A stretch of 29,380 nucleotides of DNA, taken from the IMG/VR virus record IMGVR_UViG_3300025137_000182, positions 1-29,380 of that record; one strand, given 5' to 3'. The stretch comes from a virus. This document shows, one piece after another, positions 23,277 through 29,380 of this stretch (within the stretch, counting starts at the first letter, position 1; each line of letters opens with the position of its first letter). A program made the position numbers and the translations under genes. The notes below the pieces were generated by a model. It searched no databases and was not told where the DNA came from. It saw only the letters and a list, made by a program, of their open reading frames with translations.

Positions 23277-25679
23277 TTATCTAGGAGCAAACTGCTCTAG
23301 ATTCATTCCTCCTCCAAGGGTGTCATTACCATTAGATTCAAAATTCTTAGGTAATAAGTCATTTTTTCTTTGACTTATCATTTCACTTTGTTGTGTTGCT
23401 TGTATTCTAGTACGTTGATCTTTACGATCTTCTATCTTAGCTTCTTTTTCATTCATGGTTTTGTTTTGAGCTTCTGTTAACTTTATGTTATATTGAAACT
23501 CTAGTTCCATAAGTTCTTTTTTTATTATTGCTTCTTGCTCTAGTTTAGCTATTTCAAAATTAGATTTTCCTTGCTCTAACTGAAGCTTAGACTGAGTCAT
23601 TGCTTCATTTTTTTGAACCTCTGCCATTGCAGCTCTTTCTGATGCCTCAGCGTTAGCGTTAGCTTGAGCTTGGATATTAGCTTGGTTCATTTCTTGATCT
23701 TGCTTCATTTTAACTTTACGCTTAACTTTAAGCATTTGGTTAGCTAGCTTAAGATTTTTTATTTGACGTATGTCTATAGCGTCTTCTAAAAATATTTGAC
23801 CAGACTGTAAAGCCACCTGTATGTTTTGCTCTAACATTGCCTTTTCTTCTTCGTCAGGTTCTAGTTCTAAGTATATGCCAAATTCAAATAAGTTTAGGTC
23901 TTTCATTTCTTGTAAGCTACCTACATTGTAGTTGCTAATAGAATCTTTTAAACTTTGAGCAAGCATATCATACTCTAAAACGTCTGCTATTTTTAGTGAT
24001 ATATTTTCTGCTATTTTAACAGTTAAGTAAGAGCTAGCTTGTAGTATATGTCTAGTGGCTACATTAGAGTTAGCAGCTGCTAGTTTTTGTATACCTACTA
24101 AAGCGTCTTTATCAGGCATACTACCATCTCTAGCTTCGTTAAGCCCTGTTACATCACGTATCATTTGTAAGTAGTAGTTATAAGTACCTATAAGTGACTG
24201 TATTTTTCCATTAGCGCTAGAAGTTTGTAATTCTTGAATAGGTATTTTACCTCTATTAGGATCTCCGTCTTGCGTAAGTGATCTACCTACTATAGAACCT
24301 GTTTGAAAATACATGTTTAATGCTTCTTGAGGATTATAGTTTGTACCATTACCTAAATCAACTTCAGCCAATCCATCAACGTCTACAAACACGCCATCTG
24401 GAACCATACGAGCTAGCACTTGCTGTAACTTTAAATGAGTTAATTGAATCATATCAGCAAAACTTATACATTTACTAACTAAAGATTCAACTCTTCCTCT
24501 GTACATCCTAGGAGCTGATATTTGATAATTCATATTTACTTTAGTCATGTTAGAAGTAGGTCTTGTCATATTTTCTGCAAGTTTCCATTCTAACATATTC
24601 TCAATACCTAATATCTTAGCACCAGTATATAAAACCTCTATTGATCTACCTATTCTTTCAAAATTGTCGTTTGGCGGTGGAGCAAAAGTATCTGGTTTTT
24701 CTAAAGCTTTTTCTAAACCTTGATCTGTATATTTAATTTTAAATATTTGATTATTGTAAGTCTTGTATTCAAAAAATAACACTTGCACTATTTCAGGTCC
24801 TTCTCCCCAGTTTCTTAAATAGTTTTGAGTACCTGGAAATTTTTGTATCTTTTCCATTTCTTCTTCTGTAAGATTAGGAAATTGTTTTTTAACTTCACCC
24901 ATAGTTAAAGACTTAACTTCTCCTACATAGTATATATCTTCAAAATTAGGATCTTCTGTATATGAATAAACTAAAGAAGCAGGATCAACGTATTCTACTT
25001 TTATTCCATTAGCAGGGTTAAAATTAGTTTTAACACAAGATATACCTAACACTACCAAGTCTTGAAGTATTCTTTTTCTAGTTTGCGTGTATTTGTTTTG
25101 TGCTAATATATTTGATATAGCTTCTTCTTCTGCTATTTCTATAGACTGCTTGTAGCTAAGTTGCATATGCAAATCTAATTCTTCTTTGTTTTCAGGTAAG
25201 TTTTCTGGATCAGCACTAGTATAAAGATTTAAATCTAATTCTGATTGAGCTTTTTTTAAAAAAGATCTAGCTTGTATATCTCTTAATATAGCTTCAGCAT
25301 ATGTAGTTCTTTTCTTTTGTGACTCAGGATCTTGAGCATAAGCTTTTACGTCATAGTCTCTTTGAGACATACCATTAACTACAATATCTACAAACTTAGA
25401 TATAATAGGTATTGGCTTCCAGTCTAAATTTAAATAAGACATGTCTCCATTTATAGATAATTCATCTTTATATTTTTGTACTGACTGCTCTCCTCTTGAG
25501 TATAACCTTCTAGTGTGATACTGTTGATAATTAGTCATAAACCTATCTCCGCCTCTATTATTACGAAACCACTCGTTCTCTATAGCTCTTCCAACTTGAA
25601 GTCCATATTCCCATGTGCTTTTCTCTTCATCAGGTACTACTTGATTTGGAAACGTGCTGTTGTAATTAGTTGTAATCAT
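23277..25679 (-). CDS. Portal protein, 800 aa
   Basis: The gene is next to the terminase gene, starting on the base directly after its stop (TAG then ATG). The protein has the size of a crAss-type or large podoviral portal. A core segment at about residues 505-520 (R-D-V-T-G-L-N-E-A-R-D-G-S) is the portal motif near the stem/clip, where DVTGxxE-like sequences are common. Residues about 630-770 form a long, Gln/Glu/Ala-rich helical extension (Q-A-N-A-N-A-E-A-S-E-R-A), the usual barrel or coiled-coil end of such portals. It forms the dodecameric ring at the packaging vertex. The last 30 residues are Gly/Asn-rich. Confidence 0.85.
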   Translation of the reverse strand: MITTNYNSTFPNQVVPDEEKSTWEYGLQVGRAIENEWFRNNRGGDRFMTNYQQYHTRRLYSRGEQSVQKYKDELSINGDMSYLNLDWKPIPIISKFVDIVVNGMSQRDYDVKAYAQDPESQKKRTTYAEAILRDIQARSFLKKAQSELDLNLYTSADPENLPENKEELDLHMQLSYKQSIEIAEEEAISNILAQNKYTQTRKRILQDLVVLGISCVKTNFNPANGIKVEYVDPASLVYSYTEDPNFEDIYYVGEVKSLTMGEVKKQFPNLTEEEMEKIQKFPGTQNYLRNWGEGPEIVQVLFFEYKTYNNQIFKIKYTDQGLEKALEKPDTFAPPPNDNFERIGRSIEVLYTGAKILGIENMLEWKLAENMTRPTSNMTKVNMNYQISAPRMYRGRVESLVSKCISFADMIQLTHLKLQQVLARMVPDGVFVDVDGLAEVDLGNGTNYNPQEALNMYFQTGSIVGRSLTQDGDPNRGKIPIQELQTSSANGKIQSLIGTYNYYLQMIRDVTGLNEARDGSMPDKDALVGIQKLAAANSNVATRHILQASSYLTVKIAENISLKIADVLEYDMLAQSLKDSISNYNVGSLQEMKDLNLFEFGIYLELEPDEEEKAMLEQNIQVALQSGQIFLEDAIDIRQIKNLKLANQMLKVKRKVKMKQDQEMNQANIQAQANANAEASERAAMAEVQKNEAMTQSKLQLEQGKSNFEIAKLEQEAIIKKELMELEFQYNIKLTEAQNKTMNEKEAKIEDRKDQRTRIQATQQSEMISQRKNDLLPKNFESNGNDTLGGGMNLEQFAPR

Positions 25680-27890
25680 CTATTTTATTATTTTTGAAAG
25701 TACTCCTTTGTTGTCATATGTTGTAAATCCTAAAGAAATTTTTTCTCTAATTAATTCATTTATTGGTCTATACTTATTTTTATTACATGCCATAATAGCT
25801 AAACCTGAACTGATTGACGCATCGTGTTTTGTTCTATTGTTTATATCAAAAGAAGCCCAGTCTTCTAGAGTTCTTTGAAAATATATATCACCATGACCAT
25901 CACCTAAAAAACCAACATAACTTTCTATGTAAGTTTCTATTGCCGCGGCATGAGCTTGTTTAATGTCTTCACTTGAATTAGGTATTCCACCTATTTCTCT
26001 CTCTGTTACTGATAATTTATTATAAAGTTTATCAGGTCTATTAATAGAAAATTTTCTATAACCTCTTCTTTTAAAATGATATAAAAGTCTAGGCTTATTA
26101 TTTTCACATAATATAGGCATACCGTAAAACACACAAGCCATAAGCACTTCTTCAAAAAATATTTCAGCGGTTTGTGGTCTTGCTATATATTCTAAGAAAA
26201 AAGAATTATAAGGAGCATCTTCCATACTAAACTTAGTTAAACCATGTAAAGATCCATTAGAACCTTTACCATCTACAGTACCTGATATATCATAACTATC
26301 ACAACCAAAAGCTCCTATATGTTCATTACCTGGAGATTTCATACCGTTTTTATTTATAACTATATTTTGTAGTCCTACGGGTGGAACCCAAGATATTTTA
26401 AATCTTCCGTTTCTATCTGGTATAAATATAACTTTAGTGTCTTTTATTCCTCCTTCCCATTGGAAGTTACCAGTAGTAACTAGGTTTGAATTTTTTAAGT
26501 CTTCGTTATAGTCTATTTGTTCGTATATTTTAGTTAAATTAAATAAAGATTGTTTAGACTCATCTCTAAACGCGTGTTTAGTTGTGCGTGGAAATTGTCT
26601 ATAAAATTCATTTAATCCATCTTGATCATCTTTAAGACCTTCTACTTCATTATCCCAGTATTGTATTACACCTAGTTTAATTTTTCCACCATGTGGCCCG
26701 AAAACTGGTTTAGGCGGTGTGTCGAAGACAGGTAAGCCATAAGCATCAATGTATCCTTCGTAGTTCCATTCCATAGGTATGAACAAAGAATAGAGTCCCG
26801 AACGAGTCTGTCCGTTGGCGTTTCTTTTTGTAACATCTGAGTCATCGTATAGTTTTTTAAAATTTCTACCTCCTTTATCTAAAGCATTTGATGTTGATCC
26901 CATCATGCACTTACCTATAATTCTTGACCCTAACCTAAGAGTAGTTTTTGTAACTCTCCAGTTGTTTAATATATTATTAGGTCTTTCCCATTTTCCTGAT
27001 TCATCATGAACTAAAAGTTTTAATTTTTCTCCATCATAAGCATTGTCTCCAGTGTTTTTCCAATCTATAGTCGTGTCTAGTCCAGTAAGATCTTCTGGTT
27101 TATCTGTAGAAACTATAGATCTTCTTGTAAACTTAGAGGCTGGTACTCTATATGCTAACTCTGTTTTAGGACGATCCATACCATCTTGTATAGGTTTAAA
27201 AAAGAAAGGATAGTTAACTGATATAGGTACAACCTTGTCAGTAAACATCTTCTTAGCATCCGCACCAGATTTAGATAATATACCAAATCTAGCGTCTGTT
27301 GATATTGTTGCCATGTTAACACATTCACCAGAAGCCATAAAAGAAAAACCTGAACGTCTGTTTTTAAGATAAGACATACCGTAACATCTGTCATCTGCTC
27401 TGCATGCTTCCCAAAATATAAAAAATAATCTATTTGATTCTCTAAAATCCGGTTGGCCTACGTCAATCTTTGACCATTGTAAATACATGTAATGAGTACC
27501 AGTGAGATAAGTAGGGGTATTTTTATTAATATACCAAAAGCCTTCTTCGCGTCTTTTAAACTCTTCATCAATATAGTCGTAGTATTTTTCTTTGAATTCT
27601 TCTGGATATTCTCTCCAGTCAAACACGGTTTTTATTCTATTTAATTCTTTAGCGTAATCAAATCTAGTCCATCTATTTTCTTTAAACTTATGAACATTTT
27701 CTTGTTTAGGTAAAGCTATCTTAAGATTTTGTATTTCATAAATCTCTCCAATTTGTCCAGTCTTAGATATAACAACCATATCATGATCATCATTATATCC
27801 ATACTCCCATTTTTTATACCTATTCATTCTATTAAGAATTTTAGGTTTAACGTAATCGGGTAATATCTTATATAGCGTTTGCTCGTACAT
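25680..27890 (-). CDS. terL: Terminase large subunit, 736 aa
   Basis: ATP-driven DNA-packaging motor with a nuclease. The ATPase half has a degenerate P-loop, K-N-R-R-S-G-F-S-F (residues 176-184), instead of the textbook GxxxxGKT. Walker B is L-L-V-H-D-E (292-297) with D296 and E297, and motif III is G-S-T-S-N-A (331-336). The RuvC-like nuclease half shows G-C-D-S-Y-D (529-534), then L-C-E-N-N with E596, and a final acidic residue D690 in T-K-H-D-A-S. The N-terminal 150 residues (Y-L-T-G-T-H-Y-M-Y-L-Q-W) resemble terminases of crAss-like and marine phages. The ATG overlaps the preceding stop by one base (TAATG), indicating translational coupling. Confidence 0.9.
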   Translation of the reverse strand: MYEQTLYKILPDYVKPKILNRMNRYKKWEYGYNDDHDMVVISKTGQIGEIYEIQNLKIALPKQENVHKFKENRWTRFDYAKELNRIKTVFDWREYPEEFKEKYYDYIDEEFKRREEGFWYINKNTPTYLTGTHYMYLQWSKIDVGQPDFRESNRLFFIFWEACRADDRCYGMSYLKNRRSGFSFMASGECVNMATISTDARFGILSKSGADAKKMFTDKVVPISVNYPFFFKPIQDGMDRPKTELAYRVPASKFTRRSIVSTDKPEDLTGLDTTIDWKNTGDNAYDGEKLKLLVHDESGKWERPNNILNNWRVTKTTLRLGSRIIGKCMMGSTSNALDKGGRNFKKLYDDSDVTKRNANGQTRSGLYSLFIPMEWNYEGYIDAYGLPVFDTPPKPVFGPHGGKIKLGVIQYWDNEVEGLKDDQDGLNEFYRQFPRTTKHAFRDESKQSLFNLTKIYEQIDYNEDLKNSNLVTTGNFQWEGGIKDTKVIFIPDRNGRFKISWVPPVGLQNIVINKNGMKSPGNEHIGAFGCDSYDISGTVDGKGSNGSLHGLTKFSMEDAPYNSFFLEYIARPQTAEIFFEEVLMACVFYGMPILCENNKPRLLYHFKRRGYRKFSINRPDKLYNKLSVTEREIGGIPNSSEDIKQAHAAAIETYIESYVGFLGDGHGDIYFQRTLEDWASFDINNRTKHDASISSGLAIMACNKNKYRPINELIREKISLGFTTYDNKGVLSKIIK

Positions 27891-28165
27891 TATTTAGATC
27901 TTCCTTCAGCAAAACCACGGAATGTAGTTTCTTTTTTAACTTCTTTAGGTTTTTCTTCTAGTATATTTTTTTCTTCTTCTATACGGTTAAGTATTTCAAA
28001 AGCATCAAATATAGCTAGCTTTTTTGTAGCAGCAGCATTTTTAAGTCTGTCAGCGGTTATATCATCTCCAGTATCTATTATTGGTTCTTTAGCAACTTTG
28101 ATTAATTCTTCAACTGCTACTTGTCCAGCTAGGATTATATTGAGTTTGGTTTTCTTTACGCTCAT
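27890..28165 (-). CDS. Small protein upstream of terL, candidate small terminase
   Basis: 91 residues, mostly helical and charged. The core reads D-I-T-A-D-R-L-K-N-A-A-A-T-K-K-L-A-I-F-D-A-F, followed by an E/K-rich helix and a basic tail (T-T-F-R-G-F-A-E-G-R-S-K). Its stop overlaps the terL start (TAATG), so it is translationally coupled to the motor subunit. Position is that of a small terminase, and length fits a minimal one, but no helix-turn-helix is obvious and no homology can be claimed. Its first 56 bases overlap the end of the GroES-like gene. Confidence 0.5.
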   Translation of the reverse strand: MSVKKTKLNIILAGQVAVEELIKVAKEPIIDTGDDITADRLKNAAATKKLAIFDAFEILNRIEEEKNILEEKPKEVKKETTFRGFAEGRSK

Positions 28166-28715
28166 ATTTAATTACAATATCATTAGATTTCATACAGTAT
28201 AATAGTTCATTATCTAGATTGAATTCCCATTCTCTCTTAGGTTTAAAACCTACAGTGTCACCAGGTGTTATTCCTAGCTCTTCTAAGCGACTATTACCAA
28301 TTTTTAATATACCAACTAAGTTTTTTGTTTTAGCGGTGTCAAATTGATCATCGTTTTTTATAGGTGCAACAAAGCATCTATCGTTAAATGATAACCATTT
28401 GTTTTGTTTTTTAAATAAATATACTTGATCAGGATAAACTATGTACATGTTATTTTTAAAATAACCTGCTCCGTTTCTTTCTTTACCTTTTATATCATAC
28501 CATCTTCTGAATATGTTATGATGAACAATTATTTCGTCACCTTTTTTAATATCAGAACACAACAACAAAGGTGTAGATATAACAATAGCTTTTCTACTCA
28601 CATGCTTAAAGCTTTCTATCTGAGTGTTTACTATTAGTTTTTTATCTCCTATATTTATCTCATTGTCATATCTATTTTCTATAGGTTTAACAATAAAGTT
28701 ATATAGTCCATTCAT
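28110..28715 (-). CDS. Tandem GroES-like (co-chaperonin fold) protein, 201 aa
   Basis: The chain reads as two successive barrels. Barrel one, about residues 1-104: F-I-V-K-P-I at the start, K-A-I-V-I-S-T-P in the middle, then K-K-G-D-E-I-I-V-H-H-N (58-68) and a Tyr-ended strand V-Y-L-F-K-K. Barrel two, about residues 108-187: D-R-C-F-V-A-P-I, then G-I-L-K-I-G-N, P-G-D-T-V-G-F-K-P (151-159), then Y-C-M-K-S-N-D-I-V-I-K-Y. This is the GroES order (first strand with xxPxxD/N, central strand, GDxVxF, final strand before the C-terminus). GroES is about 95 residues, so two fit the length. The C-terminus beyond 187 is polar and is encoded in the overlap with the next gene. It could help capsid or tail protein folding with host GroEL (inference). 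Confidence 0.5.
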   Translation of the reverse strand: MNGLYNFIVKPIENRYDNEINIGDKKLIVNTQIESFKHVSRKAIVISTPLLLCSDIKKGDEIIVHHNIFRRWYDIKGKERNGAGYFKNNMYIVYPDQVYLFKKQNKWLSFNDRCFVAPIKNDDQFDTAKTKNLVGILKIGNSRLEELGITPGDTVGFKPKREWEFNLDNELLYCMKSNDIVIKYERKENQTQYNPSWTSSS

Positions 28716-28945
28716 TAATATTGTAAATCATATTCAACTGATATAGCCATGTTAGAGTTAAACTTCTTCCAAGGCAGTACTTCATTGTTTTTTTTAATAA
28801 ATACATTATAAGACTTGTCTTGTTCGTCTAATATTATATGGGATATTTCATGACCACCATATACTTGTTGACCAACAGAATAATGCATCGCGTCATTTTT
28901 GTAATCTGACCCAATGCTTATCTTTCTAATATTACTTCTTGTCAT
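28715..28945 (-). CDS. Small conserved-looking protein, unknown function
   Basis: 76 residues, basic at the N-terminus (T-R-S-N-I-R-K-I-S-I-G), then a compact stretch A-M-H-Y-S-V-G-Q-Q-V-Y-G-G-H-E-I. The remainder is beta-like with charged residues, ending in Y-D-L-Q-Y. It overlaps the upstream gene by 14 bases and its stop overlaps the start of the GroES-like gene by one base (TAATG), so these three genes are coupled. The N-terminal half resembles a small protein I recall upstream of terminases in marine phages, but no function is known to me. Confidence 0.65.
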   Translation of the reverse strand: MTRSNIRKISIGSDYKNDAMHYSVGQQVYGGHEISHIILDEQDKSYNVFIKKNNEVLPWKKFNSNMAISVEYDLQY

Positions 28946-29186
28946 CTTCTGGAATCTCTGAGATTTCTCCAGTTTTTAAGTCGACTTGTACTTTACCAAA
29001 TTCTTTTTCTAGTTCTGATTTAAAGTCTTCAATAAGAGTACTGTTTGCTTTAAATTGTTCTAAAAAGTTAATTTTTTGGATTTCAAACGATCCTAGTTGT
29101 ATTACAACTTCGTTTTGTTTTGCTGTTAAGTCCTGAATTTTTTTTAATTGTTTTTCAGAAATCATTTGTTTAGCTTCTTCTGCCAT
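28932..29186 (-). CDS. Small coiled-coil protein, unknown function
   Basis: 84 residues. The bulk is two charged amphipathic helices (about residues 8-35 and 40-66) with a short break, like a helical hairpin. It ends in a beta-like tail G-K-V-Q-V-D-L-K-T-G-E-I-S and an acidic-basic terminus (E-D-D-K-K). No family was recognised. The start has an A/T-rich leader without Shine-Dalgarno, 69 bases after the previous stop. This is the first complete gene of the run and lies furthest upstream in transcription order. Confidence 0.6.
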   Translation of the reverse strand: MAEEAKQMISEKQLKKIQDLTAKQNEVVIQLGSFEIQKINFLEQFKANSTLIEDFKSELEKEFGKVQVDLKTGEISEIPEDDKK

Positions 29187-29255
29187 GTTGATTTAATTTA
29201 AATTGTTATTAATTAATTGTTAGTTATATAATTACACGTTTTAAGTGCACTTTAC
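29187..29255 (-). other. Longest AT-rich gap on the right, with a palindrome
   Basis: The 69 bases between the edge gene and the coiled-coil gene are AT-rich and hold a perfect ten-base palindrome, AAGTGCACTT, at 29243-29252, near the end of the upstream gene. No clear Bacteroidetes promoter (TTTG then TAnnTTTG) and no hairpin with a loop is seen. The palindrome could be an operator or chance. Confidence 0.3.
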
Positions 29256-29380
29256 TTATTCTTCCTCTTCCACTGGCGGTACTGGTGGTACTGGATTTTG
29301 CCATGTAAAGTATAAGTCTTCATTTACTGGTGTAATTTGAGATTCTATATTTGCTGCTATGCTAGCTTGCATTGCAGGTA
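29256..29380 (-). CDS. C-terminal end of an unidentified gene, partial (enters at right edge)
   Basis: An open frame enters from the right edge and ends at a TAA (29256-29258), giving 40 visible codons. The end is distinctive: N-E-D-L-Y-F-T-W-Q-N, then P-V-P-P-V-P-P-V and E-E-E-E. An in-frame ATG lies three codons in (M-Q-A-S-I-A-A-N-I), so this could also be a complete 38-residue protein. The flanking frame is open on both sides of that ATG, so neither choice is decided. No function can be given. Confidence 0.5.
   Translation of the reverse strand, partial: PAMQASIAANIESQITPVNEDLYFTWQNPVPPVPPVEEEE

Noticed and set aside
22898-23284. Plus-strand open frame of 128 codons opposite the scaffold gene
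   Set aside because: It is Ser/Thr-rich low complexity, the direct complement of the Glu/Lys-rich N-terminus of the scaffold. It has no leader and opposes a well-supported gene.
29243-29252. Palindrome AAGTGCACTT as an operator or promoter
   Set aside because: Ten bases of palindrome can occur by chance, and no promoter elements accompany it; it is noted only as part of the gap.
1-29380. CRISPR array, tRNA genes, insertion sequences or integrase
   Set aside because: No regularly spaced repeats, no cloverleaf-like segments and no transposase or recombinase motifs were seen; the only repeats found are the in-frame heptapeptide copies.

Overview
The window looks like about 29 kb of a lytic-type, short-tailed (podovirus-like) phage genome carrying the packaging, capsid, tail and ejection-protein genes. 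Every supported gene lies on the minus strand, so transcription runs from high to low coordinates. Genes are nearly back to back: the largest gap is 82 bases and several neighbours overlap by 1 to 56 bases. The DNA is AT-rich (about one third G+C by eye). None of the gene starts has a Shine-Dalgarno sequence; the leaders are A-rich (TAAAA-like), as in Bacteroidetes/Flavobacteriia. Together with the protein styles (portal, ring and muzzle signatures like those remembered from crAss-like and marine flavobacterial phages), this suggests a phage of a marine Bacteroidetes host. The host assignment is inference.

Right end, first transcribed (about 27.9-29.4 kb): the tail of an unidentified gene, a small coiled-coil protein, a small conserved-looking protein, a 201-residue protein that reads as two tandem GroES-like barrels, and a 91-residue protein just upstream of the terminase, in the usual small-terminase position. 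Next (19.7-27.9 kb) come the large terminase, portal, an acidic scaffold-like protein, the major capsid protein and a 275-residue protein of unknown function. That last gene is bracketed by two RNA hairpins whose only irregular stem pairs are G-U wobbles in the minus-strand transcript plus one U-U.

The tail module (11.8-19.6 kb) holds two connector/ring proteins, a 1436-residue muzzle-like protein with an Ig-like and cysteine-bearing C-terminal half, and a 451-residue partner. The ejection module (0.4-11.8 kb) holds a small Ala/Gln-rich protein, a 545-residue protein and a giant 2998-residue multidomain protein. The giant protein contains, in order, a hydrophobic Gly/Ala-rich segment, a HExxH zincin-like peptidase, a sigma-70 region-2-like helical block, an unassigned block, a complete HAD-type phosphatase, and a large C-terminal domain familiar from marine phage giant virion proteins. 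Four copies of a heptapeptide, R-N-S-(A/S)-T-(I/L)-N, sit exactly at the junctions between these blocks. This is the most interesting feature of the window: it looks like a set of processing sites or module-joining linkers in an injected polyprotein.

At the left edge is a truncated gene for a lipoprotein rich in Tyr, Trp and Asn. No replication, lysis, integration, tRNA or CRISPR element was recognised, and no intergenic stretch exceeds 300 bases.
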